Below are positions 50,101 to 62,513 of a DNA stretch of 64,000 bases, piece by piece. The stretch's first letter is position 1. Each line of letters begins with the position of its first letter. The notes under the pieces are model-generated. The model saw nothing but the letters and a program-made list of their open reading frames with translations. It did not search any database and was not told the origin of the DNA. This stretch comes from Apostichopus japonicus (lineage: Eukaryota > Echinodermata > Holothuroidea > Aspidochirotida > Stichopodidae). The stretch spans positions 19,022,501 to 19,086,500 of the forward strand of contig NC_092580.1 in the NCBI RefSeq assembly GCF_037975245.1, given 5' to 3'. Position numbers and translations under genes: made by a program.

Positions 50101-51890
50101 AAATGTTGAAACATGTATATTCTGGCATGCGTTTAGTTGAGCTAAGTGATATTTCATGAAAAGAAATGACAGACTATGAAACCATAGGCCTATGTGAATT
50201 CTTTTGGCGATAAAAGAACTGAGATAGGGTTAGCTTGAGATCACCTGGTGGAGGTATAATTTCAAATTAGTGAGTGTGTGCAGTCTCAGATAATACTTGC
50301 ATATTCATATATGATACGATGCCTCAGTAGTACAGAATAGTTGTCAGCAATTTTCATCTCAGGGAAAGTTTGAGGTCTCTAGTTTGATCCAGAATAAATG
50401 GTGAAAGTTTTCGGTTTTGATTGGCTCATTTTAGAGCGGGCAGGGGGTGTCTTCTAAAGGAAAATTTATTGTTCCTACTGTAAGGATGACATAGCTAGCT
50501 GTGAAACTTTTACAAACATGTGGTGTATTCTAGAGAATTTTAATTATAAGCTACTGTTAAGTGATAAATAGAAAATGAAGTATATAACTTCAGGAGAGTA
50601 GGAGGGAGGGTGGGTTGGGGGGGGGGGGGGATCTACCTACATAAGAACATAATTTCAATTTGTAACATATTAAGTCTTGTCAGATCTGTTTGGAATATTT
50701 GTTTCAAGTTCACTGTATCTATGCTACTCATGCTTGTTACCTTTCGCCCCCATACAGTTATCAATCATTCACATGAAAGCCTATTTCCACATCGCAACCC
50801 CACCCACCCCTTCCCCCTTCACATCCCCAGTTCCTGAGTGCTAATTCAGCTCATAGTGATTTTTGTTCAAACAGTTGATGTGGGTTTTTTTAAAGTCTTT
50901 TAAACACTTCATTTGTGGCATTTTCCTTTCTGGAGTATATTAAGAGTCATTACAAGAGAAAGAACTAGAACATTTTATACATGATAACATTTGGTAATTT
51001 TGTTTTCAATTTGAATCATACATTTTTAAAGGGACAAGGGGGGGGGGGGAGGGAGAGGGGAAGACAACTTTTCCACTGAGTAAAAAACGTTTTATATGAA
51101 GGCTCTGAATCCTATCCTTGAAGTTTTCTGTTGGTTTTTGCAAAACATTTCATATTTGGTCTTTCAGCTCCAAACAGTTGTAAACATTTAGTTACTCAAG
51201 AGAACTTTTTCACCAGTCAAACCAAAGACCTAATATATTCTGGTATTTAATGAAACCTTTTCAACTTGTCTGAGTTGTTACCCCTTGCTCTTGAACACAA
51301 TATTGATTTAAAGAAGCTACTCAATTTCTTACTCCCGAAAGATTAATTCTAGCTCAAATCTTTTCATAAAAACTTGTGAGTGACAGTCAAACAAGTACTT
51401 ATGAGAACCCTTTTTAAGAAAAAAATTCTTAATTGTTAAATTTCATAATTTTCATAATTTAATTACATAATTTTCACCAATAAAGCTCAATGATTTCACG
51501 AGATAGGTACTTCATGTTGTCCGTACCAGTTTATTTTGATTGCTATCCATGTGTGGTTGATACCATTTGGATTGTATATCATTAACGACTATTCAGGAAG
51601 TGGGGTTAAAGGTCATCATTCTTACAACTAAGTTTGCTAGAGAGTAAAATAACGGTCAGAAATTTATTTGTTTGTGATTTTGATTTTCAAGGAATTGAAA
51701 TTGGGATATGCATTTAATAGAACGTCTGTATTTTACTTCACTAACACTCTGTATAAGTAAGCACTCAAACACTGAGATTGTTAGCATTCTTAATAATATA
51801 TATTTTCATTGTGAAAAGATGACAACAACAAAAAAGATAAATAAGTAGGTAAAGAAATAAAAAAATAAAACAAGTAAATGTTAAAAACCT

Positions 51891-52218
51891 CAGGATGACA
51901 TGTGGTACAACAATGGAATACATGTGGTACAACAATGGATGACATGTGGTACAACAATGGAATACATGTGGTACAACAATGGATGACATGTGGTACAACA
52001 ATGGAATACATGTGGTACAACAATGGATGACATGTGGTACAACAATGGAATACATGTGGTACAACAATGGATGACATGTGGTACAACAATGGATGACATG
52101 TGGTACAACAATGGATGACATGTGACACAACAATGGATGGCATGTGATACAACAATGGATGACATGTGGTACAACAATGGATGACATGTGGTACAACAAT
52201 GGATGACATGTGGTACAA
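51891..52218. repeat. 22-bp minisatellite, about 15 copies
   Basis: The units are ggatgacatgtggtacaaca plus at, and a variant with gaatac replacing gatgac. In the left half the two variants alternate strictly (a 44-bp higher-order unit). In the right half only gatgac-type units occur, with ggtacaac changed to gacacaac or gatacaac in two of them. Open frames on the minus strand (Cys-His-Pro-rich) are artefacts. Confidence 0.97.
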
Positions 52219-52641
52219 ACAATCACATATTTGACTTTCAAGCTTTATAATCTTCCAAATGGAATACTGTTCTTAGCATTTTGGTAGTGAATTATGTTTT
52301 CATAATTCTGTGATATAAATTTAATGTGGTGCAACTTTTGTTTATGAAATAAGAGTCAACAGTTATATTTACCATTTCAATGATATATCAAATTCTAAAA
52401 TATTGAATTGTGTGGATTTTGCAGTCAGTTGAGGATTTTTTTACTAAAGTAAAAAAGGAAATTGTTTAACTTTTAAGCTTTACCCAGTTGTTTACAAATT
52501 GTTATATATAGCCACGTTTACTGTGCCATTGTTTGGGTTTTCTCTATAGTTAAGGTGTGTTAATATTATTATTGGAAGTTTTTTTTTTATTAATTTTATT
52601 TGTAGCCAAAATGTTGGAAACAAACAAGCTAACTCCCTAAC

Positions 52642-53148
52642 AGCTTGATACAAATCAACACATACTTTGTGAGTTGGGTGAGCTTGATACAAATCAACAC
52701 ATGCTTTGTGAGTTGGGTGAGCTTGATAAAAATCAACACATACTTTGTGAGTTGGGTGAGCTTGATACAAATCAACACATACTTTGTGAGTTGGGTGAGC
52801 TTGATACAAATCAACACATGCTTTGTGAGTTGGGTGAGCTTGATACAAATCAACACATACTTTGTGAGTTGGGTGAGCTTGATACAAATCAACACATGCT
52901 TTGTGAGTTGGGTGAGCTTGATACAAATCAACACATACTTTGTGAGTTGGGTGAGCTTGATACAAATCAACACATGCTTTGTGAGTTGGGTGAGCTTGAT
53001 AAAAATCAACACATACTTTGTGAGTTGGGTGAGCTTGATACAAATCAACACATGCTTTGTGAGTTGGGTGAGCTTGATACAAATCAACACATACTTTGTG
53101 AGTTGGGTGAGCTTGATAAAAATCAACACATACTTTGTGAGTTGGGTG
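52642..53148. repeat. 39-bp minisatellite, 13 copies
   Basis: There are thirteen exact 39-bp units of the form agcttgatacaaatcaacac followed by atactttgtgagttgggtg. They vary at only two positions (gatac/gataa and cata/catg). The period is 13 codons and several frames lack stops, so long open frames occur on both strands. There is no start context, flanking exon or conserved sequence to suggest translation. Confidence 0.98.
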
Positions 53149-56100
53149 AATTTTATCAATATTGACATAAGATACGTGCCTTTATTCTTAATCTATTTTT
53201 TTCATTCTTTTTAAAGATGACTAAAAGGAGAAGTAGGTATTAAAACTGCAGTATTTTCCTAAGTGATTTTATAATCCTCAGAGATTTTAAGTACACAAAA
53301 AAAAAACATTTTTTGGTAAAACTAAACATAAGTACAGCTGGACCTGTCATCTGGTGAAGTGTGTTTAAAGTAACAACTAAGCTATTATCATAGCTCCTCT
53401 GATTTGATCCCTGTTACATTGCCAGATTGATTTTATCCCTGTTACCTTCCCAGATTAAAACCTCCTCACTAGTCTTTGTACCATCCCTTCTCTGTCTCTT
53501 CCTGCAAACGAAATTTACTAAAAGGCGTAAAGAATTTCTGTAGCTTTGGTTAACTTGTAAATGTATTAGAAGCATCCTAAATCACATTGACATGAACACT
53601 AGAAGACATTTGTGGTTCCTTATATAAATAATTAATCTGAACTCACGTTCTTCTCTTCTCTAAAGAAATCACAAACTTAATGATCAAAGACTAAATGAAC
53701 TGACAGTCTATGTTCCATTCTACGATTGAGCATTCTGACAAATGATATCATCCGATCGTGTAAAGGATGATCGTGTAAAGCAAAGCTTTTACGGGGAGGG
53801 AGGGAGGAGGGAGGGGGGAAGATTCTGTCATACATACACATACAAAGATATGCTGAATCAAGAAGCTATACCACTGGAGTTAATCAAATGTCATTATCTG
53901 TCTAAGCTAAGCATTAACAATTTTAATATGTTTGATTGTTAAGACAAAAAAATTGTTATGGATCGTTAGATTGGATTAGATTCCTTAATTTTGTAGTAAA
54001 TCGTGAAAGTACAGGAATACAAAAACAATTGTTTATTTCTATATATTTGTATCTTGAATCCCTCTAATCCATTACTAGCTACTATAGTCATATTGCTCAC
54101 CACTGTGCTAGCCCATCCCTCATACCCATTCTTTTCCTTAACAACCCCTCCCCCACAGCTTTTAATTATCCCACCCATAGAAAAGTTAAAGTTAAAAACA
54201 GTTAACACATTTAAAAGTGTTTCTAAGTGTGTATCTGTCTAGAGGTGGAAAAAAAAATAATTGGCTGTAAGATTAAATTAATCATGCATTTGTATTTCCC
54301 TACTAATGTTTACACTGTTTTTTTTTTTTTTAATGTTAACTTGATAAGAGGTGCCTTAAAGGTAGGTAAATGGGTTTATTTTAAATCTAGATCAACAGCT
54401 AATATTAGCATAATTTATACACATTTCCCAAGGTATGATATTCAAATTTTGAAAGTGTGATTGATATATTTCGCTATAAATTATCTCTGGATTTTGTTTG
54501 TCAGTTAATTGTATGAAAACTAATGTAATATGTCAAGTTGTGGTTCCCAAGAAACAATCTTTCATCATAATTCAAAAAAAAAATAGGGAAAATGCACTCA
54601 TCTATTAATGCTATAAATGCTGGGGTAGGTAATGATTAACACTAATGTAAAGGCCAGTTTATACCTGGGCTTTTTTTCATGTCACATCCAACACATACTT
54701 TCTCACTGTATCATCACATTTGTGGTAACAAACAAAGAGTTCATTAATTTCTTAATTGTCCAGATGATGGGATAAAAGTAAAATTAGTATTTAGGCATAT
54801 TAATTATGGAAAAGTAATACATGAGAGTACTTTTGCCAGTCGGCATAAACATTTGTAAAACAAATATCTTTAAATTTGTTGACATGTGTCCAAAAATGAA
54901 CAACTCATATTCATCTTTTGACAGTCAATGATAAAGTACTGATGGGTAAGTGGAGGTTTGGAGGCAGTGAATTTGTCTTAAACGGTGAGTTACATGTCTT
55001 AAGAGATGTCTTACATGAAAAACCTGTTGTTTAAAGATGTTTATTACGACATAGTTAATCTAAACCAAACTAAGAAATGGCAGCATAATGAGCACGGATG
55101 ATTAAAAAATGGCAACATGTATTAAAGATAATATGAGATGTATGATGTATCTATAAAAAAAATGAAAAATCTGATGTCGTAAAATCATAATCCATTTATT
55201 TCGATAATGCTTAGTATAATGTACTTTTGTAAATACCAAAAAACACTGTTATTATTATTATTACTACAACTATTATAATTATATTATTATTATTACTACT
55301 ATGTGACAATAAATCTTGCATACTTTGTTGTTGTAATTTTTATAATATCCTGATGTTTTTGTCTATGACAGATTGAGTGTCTGCTGGCCAGTTCACAAGC
55401 AGTGCAATTGTGATGTCACAATCACTTCATTACAATCATTGTATTTTTTCTATGCTTTTATCCCATGATTTAGAAATTGCACTTTTTTTCTCATTGTTGT
55501 TTGTGTCACCATGTTTGACTTTATATTCAGTTCATCACTGTGTTGTAACTAGTCACTCAAATTTAAAGTCGAGTTATTCTTGAAGTGATCACCTGGTGTT
55601 ATCCTGATTCCAGTCCAGTCAGTGACCCTGGTCAACTTTACTAATCTCGTAACAGATTCATCTTCGTTTGGCTAAAATGATTGACTTGGGTCAATCAATT
55701 GGCATAAAGCTGGGTAGCAATGCTTTAATTATTCTTTCCATTTTTTCTTCTTACGATCAGCTAAACACATTCTATTGTCTCTGCTATCAACTTCTTGTTT
55801 CATCGTATCAAACTATCCCCCCCCCCCCCCCATTGTGACCAACCAAAGTCAATCAGATGCACTAGGCAACCATACAACTCTGTTCATCTGAGCTATGAAA
55901 GAGAAAATGCACATGTTTGTATTCATTAGAAAGTAAAAAAACAAACATGAATACCATAAATGTTGATCCCTGTCTGAGGAATTATTATGGACAGTAGAGA
56001 ATACATATTTGCATAGTATTCATAATTCTTACCTGATGCCAATTAAACTGACGGTAGCAGAATTCAATGAGTTTTGGGTACTATCAAAGGGTGCTTCTCT

Positions 56101-58750
56101 TGGCTTCACTATTCAGTCCCTGGGGGGGGACCTCTCTTTCTTCGTTTGTAGTTGTAGTCGTTTCATTTATAGCGATTAATCCTTGCTTCAGTCCCCCCCC
56201 TATTTATTTCCCTTAAAGGATAGTGTTCAGTATTTTATTTTGCAGTGTTAAGGGTTATTGGTATAGTTACACAGACCTGCAAACCAGTTTGTTTCTTGTA
56301 GGCCTTAGACCAGCCATTAACATTTGTCAACTGAGTCCATGAATGATTTATGAAACTAGCGCTCGAAGGCTTAAAATCATTTTTTATCTGTCAGTACATA
56401 CATTTTAAATTAGTCAAAAGTATAAATATATTTTATAATTATTTATAAGAGAGAAGTCGCTTTTACAGATTGTTATATATCAGATATCTTCGAAGACGCA
56501 AAAAAAGATCATCCAAAAATATTTCGTTTGATGAAAAACATTATGGACAACCATACCATAATTTCCTTTGGCGTGAGTGATGTGGTTTTACAATGATTGA
56601 AGTGCACCCTTCTTGATTGACATTATATTTTCCAGATGTAGGAATTACAAACATGCAATATAATTCAATACGAATTATTTATAACGAAGAAAGATTATGT
56701 TTATTAGTGTGCTAGTTTATAACAATAACAACGAGATCCCTTTGTCTATCACGATTATTAACGTTTTTTTTTTAAATTAAAATATTCCTTTATTTCGTAA
56801 GTTATTATTGTTTTCCTCTTTTTATTTATTTTATTTTGTTTTGTTAAATTGTTTTTCTTTTTCTACACTTTACATCGAACTGAAAAATATGACAATTATG
56901 AAAAATTATGCGTTATATTTCTTGCCTGTTTGTAAGTCACGCCAAGGGCCAGAGTTGTACATAATGTGAATACATGGGAATGTTTAATAAATGAAAAACA
57001 TTTGCAAACTTATGCATCACATAATGTAAACAGGAATAGTTTTGTTCTCATTTCTGCGTTGTTTGGGAGTCCCAAAGGTGCATGTTGAAGGCTACCCCAA
57101 TGGTGATTTGGCGTTGGTAGAGTTATTAGAGGGGTAGTTGCCCTGGGGTCCTTGAAGAAGGAAAAACAGACAAATAGTGATACATTCTGAGGCGTATAGT
57201 AGTGGTCGAATTCTTTCCCGGTTGAATGCAAACACTTTTACCTCGACTGACGAAGGGCACGCCACTGTCGAGCAATCCAATTTTGTTGCATTTTTTAAAT
57301 TACGGTGTATTAAAGGGTAGTCTGCAGTAGTTTTTACTAATTATATCTAACCCCTCTTTGGTTAACCGGTATCTTGGCCATTCTATGGCACCTACAATTT
57401 GCCTGGGGGAGGGGCATAAGGGCCCTCTCCCCTTGTTGAAAGTTAATGTTTTTCGAAAAGTTCTTAGATGCAAAATGGTGCTATCATTTCCAGCCTTTTG
57501 TTAACTACATTCGTGTACTAACATTTTCCTGTTTTGGTAAAAAAAAATCCCAAATTTGAGGGGAAAAATACGGAAAAATAATGTGCGCGGTCGAAAACCA
57601 TCCGGATATATCACATATTGAAAAAACTATATATATATGTGGATACATAATAGGGCCACTCAGAGAGACACTGCAACCGCTCGCGTAGTGCACATACTAT
57701 TTCGTGGTTTGACACCCCCCCCCCCCCCGGCACGTAGCGCATTTGTTCTTGAGCTGATTTTTCATTACATTCTCTTTAGTAGTTGACCCCTCCCCAACCC
57801 CATGATGCATACTGCAGGAAACCTTAAGAGAATTAGGAATGAAATGACAAAGTCAACGACATTATTCCTTGGCGTGGAATATACTTATCCGGCGGCAACT
57901 CTGGCATTCATCCTGTTTTCGCGTATAGCCTTCCTACGCCCTGGTAGCCTCAACAGCGGAAATTCGAACCTGATACCGTTATAGGTCGCAACACAAACGT
58001 TTTTTCTTTATTTTAGCGCCCCCCCCCCGATCATAGGCCCCATCCCCCAGGTTCGCGTACATTTCACCATCCGGCCCATCGCGTCCCCAAAAATTCTGTG
58101 GGGCACTCTTCCCCCTTCCACCCCCCCCCCTTTCCCGCTGGCTACGCCACTGACAATAACATCATCCGGTCCCATCTTTTTCGAGTTTTCATTTTTCCTT
58201 AAGTGCATTAGGGTATTTAACCCATATTTCCACAGGGCACCTACTTGACCCGGATCCGTGGCTGTAGATCCCCGACACCTCCCCCACTCCCCCCTCATCA
58301 GGCCTTTCCTTGTTGCTTTTATCACCTTTCCTGAGAAAGGAGAACACTTTGGGAGATGGAATAGACTTTATGGAGCACGCCAGCATGCAATACGTGCCAA
58401 AATATGTAACACGCTGAATAAATTATTAATCGTGTCGGATTTAAATCAAATTCGCAATTGCGCCATCCTCTACAGAAGCCAGCCTCCTGTAGTATTCAAT
58501 AGCTTCCAAAGGTTACCTTCATTATGCAGACAAAATCTGCTTCTCAAAATTTATGAGCGATAGCAGCCACTGCAGAGGGGATGAGAGAAAGACTGCTCTC
58601 CGTGACGACATCGCCATCGCCATCATCGTAATCATCATCAGAGCATGTTTGCTTATTACACGGTTTCATCTCATCAAGCAGCGTGTACATAGAGTCTTTG
58701 GAATTTAGTGCTGATAATACTTGCTGAGTATTGGTTGATTTCATATGATT

Positions 58751-58756
58751 TTATAA
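58751..58756 (+). promoter_or_regulatory. possible TATA-like element
   Basis: TTATAA lies 50 bases upstream of the signal-peptide ATG at 58801. If used, transcription would start around 58780 and leave a very short 5' UTR. In such AT-rich DNA this motif is weak evidence, and an upstream non-coding exon is equally possible. Confidence 0.25.
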
Positions 58757-58800
58757 GTGAAATATTGTAAAAAAGCTCGGTGATTTAGGAATTTAAAAAT

Positions 58801-58866
58801 ATGAAGACTATTCTATTACTGGTGGTGTCAGCTTTGGTTGTTTCTGTCGTGGCTACAGGCCAAAAG
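58801..58866 (+). CDS. signal-peptide exon of small secreted protein
   Basis: ATG in the context aaaaatATGA opens 22 codons, MKTILLLVVSALVVSVVATG then QK, ending at AAG|gtaagt, a consensus donor in phase 0. One Lys at the N-terminus, a 15-residue hydrophobic core and small residues (V-A-T-G) before Gln give a classic cleavable signal peptide. Cleavage is likely just before or near the Gln, which could form pyroglutamate. The ATG is the first in this frame near a TATA-like motif. Confidence 0.8.
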
Positions 58867-59981
58867 GTAAGTGGAAATATTGATCTGTTCTATAGTATGT
58901 GGTCTATTGAAGTCTTGTGTAAAGATTTAAGGCCTGTTATCAATGTGTATGATATCATATACACATAGATAAGGATTACATAATGACAATTGAAGAAAAT
59001 GTTTTGCAAAACGAGTTATTGAATCATCATCAGAGGACAAAGTATGGGTTAAAAATAAACGGATCGGAACCGGCAGTTACATAAATGAATGTTTATAACT
59101 ATACCTTGTTATTGACTAAAATAAGGATATTTGCTAAGAATTGATTGTTTAGGCTCGTTCTGTAATACATAGACAAATATTCTCTAACGTGCCGTAATGA
59201 ACCAAGATGGCCGCCAGTAACCATACAATTACTATGTTATCAGATATATACAGTATCGTCGTATATATACGCTATAACTGCAATCTATAACAAACTAAAA
59301 CGGAAAGAAAAGAAATTCCCACAATGCTCAATCCAAATTATACCTAACCGAATAAGTAATCGCCTTATTCTCTTCTTATCAATATAGGTTGTACACAGAC
59401 TGAGGCAATTCTGCTTAACGTGCTTCTTGTATATTCCCATTCATTTACTTCTAAAGCTTCACTAAGCCATTCAGTCTCATTATATCCTTTCATTGTACGC
59501 CAGTAATCCTAATCTGAAACTCGCATCATTTGACTAACAATTCATCTGCATTCCAAACACAACTGCTTTATAGTGCGCTGCTCCTATATATAGATTCCCA
59601 GGTGGTCAGGCCAAAGCAAGTCAAATGTAGTTCAGTTAATTGCTGTCATGCATGCTACCTGGGCGTAACATGAAGGAGTTTAAGTTGACATTTTAAGTAA
59701 GTTGTAGCTCTTTATACTAGTTTAAAATTATATATTTCATGTTAGGCTTATAATGGTCAATCATTTATGTGTCAATATTTATTGGCAATAGCTTTAAATC
59801 GTCTGTTTATTATTCTTATTTATTTTTATTCTGTTGAAATCTAGCGGGTTCGACTTGTCACAGTATTATGCATTACTAGTATTATAGTGTACTGCATATT
59901 ATTTCGTAACACGCTCTACTAAACCTGGCGGTGATGTGTGGTGAAAAGAACGGTATAGTCAATTTAATTTGTCTCTTCTAG

Positions 59982-60083
59982 GATTCATATGTATTCAAAA
60001 CAAACTGCTTCAATGCCTTCTGCACACTGGGCTGCAATAAACAACAAAATGGCAGAAAGTGCGCAATTCCCACCTGCGCATAG
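59982..60083 (+). CDS. cysteine-rich terminal exon (33 residues)
   Basis: After gtctcttctag, phase 0 reads DSYVFKTNCFNAFCTLGCNK and then QQNGRKCAIPTCA, ending with TAG at 60081-60083. Five cysteines occur in 33 residues (spacing x4, x3, x8, x4) and the codons are GC-richer than the flanks. Joined to the signal exon this gives a precursor of 55 residues. It is easily missed because a longer open frame with its own ATG (59989) overlaps it in another frame. The odd cysteine number suggests a free or intermolecular cysteine, or a missing further exon. Family unknown. Confidence 0.6.
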   Translation, partial: DSYVFKTNCFNAFCTLGCNKQQNGRKCAIPTCA

Positions 60084-60268
60084 ACTTATGAAATTGTCCA
60101 TATCCATTGATCCATGGTGCCTAAAATATGTATCGAGTTACTTAACGATAATTGTTGGATACCTTTATTTGATTTTTCACTCCTGGAAAAGCCGTTCCGT
60201 AGTTGAGTAACAAAGATGTATACTGTTGAGCAGTGTGTATTTTCGTTGTCATTTCTTTTATTTAATGA

Positions 60269-60274
60269 AATAAA
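60269..60274 (+). terminator. polyA signal after the cysteine-rich exon
   Basis: AATAAA lies 186 bases beyond the TAG of the 59982-60083 exon. It would allow that exon to be a terminal exon. AATAAA is common in AT-rich DNA, so this is supportive only. Confidence 0.4.
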
Positions 60275-60283
60275 ATAACTACT

Positions 60284-62104
60284 TTAATTACCTAATAGAA
60301 ACACAATATTAATACAAAGATGCATCTTTAACATTTACATTTAAAATTTAACATTCCAAGGTCAAATAATAACAAAGAGAACGATGACTGCGAGAATATT
60401 GAATCAAAGGTACAGTATGAAGTGTTTCCCGAAAGGAAGTGAGGGCAGTATTGAAGAACTTAGCATAGACTTCGGATGAGTGACCTGATTAATTCACTTT
60501 GGCTTCGGCTTTGAGAACGTTTCTCTATGCTGCCGTATTGAACGAATCTAACCTAATAGTGATTACCGCCTCTTGGGATCTATAGTTTGCACTCCCCCAC
60601 CCCACAATTTTGTAAGGTAGGTAAGAGTAACTCCATAGTTTGCCCTTTCGGGAAACCGAATGTTTGGAAGCTTTGAAAGCTAATAAAGACGTCTGTCTAG
60701 AGTTGGTTTAATTTTTTTCTGGAATAATAAAGGGTTAATTATATATTAATTATAATTATTATAATTATATATTATTATAATTATATATTATTATAATTAT
60801 ATATTAAATGGTTAATTATATATTAACTATATATATATTATAAGGTAAACATCCTTTACAATCATGAAGAGGTATAAGAGTTAAATCAGAATATTTAGGT
60901 CGTGACTTAATCAGAGTCAAAAATATTTCAATCTTCCGCTACTGCAATACCCCTTTAACGCAATTCCCAGGGGCGTAGCGAGCGGGGGGGGGGGTGTCGG
61001 GGGGTGTCACACCCCCAATAATTTGGTCGCTGTCGGCAAATTTTGGGTCTGTCGGCAAAAGGAGAAAAGGTGAAGAGAGCGGAAGGGAAGAAAGAAGGAA
61101 AGCTGAATAGAGAAAAGGAGAACGGGAGCTCCTTCCGTGCCAAATTTGACTTAAAATATGCACCAGATTGCATCTAAAGACGTTTCAAAACTAAAAATTT
61201 TCCAAAGGGGAAGGGGACATCCCCTCCCCTTAGACCCCTCCCCCATTTCAGTCACCACTTCCAGATCCGTCGGCAAATCAAATTCTCCACACCCCCCCAA
61301 CAAAAAAACCTTCGCTACGCCCCAGCCTATACGTTAATATTAATGTCATTATGAATATCCATGTTTAGATCATTTTCCGCACCCAGTTGGGACAATTATT
61401 TCTATACCTTTGATAATTTCAGAATGGTTACGTTCAGATTTGAACCATCAAGAATGAGTGAAGTTTTTGAAGCAAAAGTGAAAATAATTATTATGGAGTA
61501 TTTTTGCGATAATTTTAGATGTTAGATGTGTATGCAGACAGATCTTTTCAGTGTACATGTCTCATTGGCGAGTTTTTAAAAATACGAAAAAGAATCCCTT
61601 TAAGCCAGGCTGCTTTTGTGTGCATGCGTGGGTGATAAGTTTTATTTGGTACACAGGCTACCTCGTGGCTTCCACCAGCATTCCCCTTTTTGACTCCATG
61701 GCAAATTATTGGATATACACTGAACCTATTTCTCCATAATGATAATTGATAGTATTGAATTAAGGATGGTTTTATGTGAAGCCGAATCTTATCATTTCAA
61801 CGAAAGGTTGCTTTTAATTCATTTTGAATAAAGACAACCATAAAATCTGAACATTTTCAAAGCACTTCAGATGCTTCTGTTGAAATAGAACCTACTGAAT
61901 TTGGCAGTTATCTGGATCCCGAAGTTTGTTAAAACTTCCTACGGCTGGGAGAACTTGCTTACTGTATCTTTCTCTGTAAATATTCGCATCACTACGGAAG
62001 CTTAATAGTGCCATCATCATAAGAAAAAGTTTGCCCTATAAGTTGACATTTTTCAGTAACTTGTTTAGATAACAAGATAATATCTTATCAAAAATCAGAA
62101 AAAA
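60284..62104. other. intron-like region between the two terminal exons
   Basis: It contains an AT-rich simple repeat of taattatatatta type (about 60730-60840) and a MITE-like element (60970-61323). A possible short exon at 61552-61635 was considered and rejected. The rest is unique AT-rich sequence. Confidence 0.7.
60970..61323. mobile_element. MITE-like element with 12-bp TIRs
   Basis: The stretch starts ggggcgtagcga and ends tcgctacgcccc, giving perfect 12-bp terminal inverted repeats about 350 bp apart. The interior is G/C-run rich with the repeated phrase gtcggcaaa and has no transposase frame. No target-site duplication is clear. The grggcgtagc... motif is familiar as an end of high-copy short repeats in marine invertebrate genomes (general recollection). 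Confidence 0.65.
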
Positions 62105-62480
62105 ATGTTGTATTGCTCAGTTGCTTTAACTGAGCAATTGAACACGTTTCTGCAAAATGTTCAATTGCCGAGATACGATAAGTTGTCAATTCAACACTGC
62201 AGAAAATTGTTCAATTGGAATAAAGTGAACAATTCAACATTTTGCAGAAAAAATGTTGAATTGACGAGATACGATAAGTTGTCAATTCAACATTTTGAAA
62301 AATAAAATTGTTAATTGCTCAGATGGAAAGAAGTTAACAATTCAAAATTTTGTAGAAAGCTGTTGAATTGACGAGATACGATTAGTTGTCAATTTAACAT
62401 TTTGCAGAAAATTGTTGAATTTAACAATTGAACATTTTGCAGAAAAATGTTGAATTCACGAGATCTGAGGAGTTGTCAGT
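62105..62480. repeat. hairpin-forming tandem repeat upstream of exon 62514
   Basis: Imperfect units of 65-75 bp contain gacgagatacgataagttgt, caattcaacattttgcagaa and aaatgttgaattg. The segments caattcaacatttt and aaaatgttgaattg are perfect 14-bp inverted partners around gcagaa, so each unit can form a hairpin. The array ends about 35 bases before the acceptor of the cationic exon. Confidence 0.9.
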
Positions 62481-62513
62481 TTATAAACAGATGTCCTGCT
62501 TACCTTCCTACAG

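Larger units (their letters stand above)
50101..58740. other. intergenic region with minisatellites
   Basis: No convincing gene was found here. It holds the 22-bp and 39-bp minisatellites (51891-52218, 52642-53148). It has G or C runs near 50620, 51040, 53800, 55820, 56120, 57716, 58020 and 58123. At about 57380-58150 there is a patch of C-rich sequence with motifs such as ggctacgccactg, which recur as transposon-like debris. An open frame on the minus strand at 58544-58744 is listed as a finding. Confidence 0.7.

Noticed and set aside
51765-52241. Three overlapping minus-strand open frames, Cys/His/Pro-rich, up to 158 codons
   Set aside because: They are produced by the 22-bp minisatellite, which is stop-free in several frames; no flanking coding sequence or splice context.
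52492-53214. Long repetitive open frames (160-196 codons) on both strands
   Set aside because: These are artefacts of the 39-bp minisatellite; the period is divisible by three and several frames are open.
58258-58563. 101-codon plus-strand open frame before the secreted-peptide gene
   Set aside because: The first part is C-rich repeat-like sequence, no domain or signal peptide is seen, and it overlaps minus-strand frames of equal length.
61552-61635. Possible third terminal exon for the signal peptide (CTCLIGEFLKIRKR..., 27 residues then stop)
   Set aside because: The frame is phase-compatible with three cysteines, but the acceptor has a weak pyrimidine tract, the segment is very short, and there is no supporting composition or polyA context.
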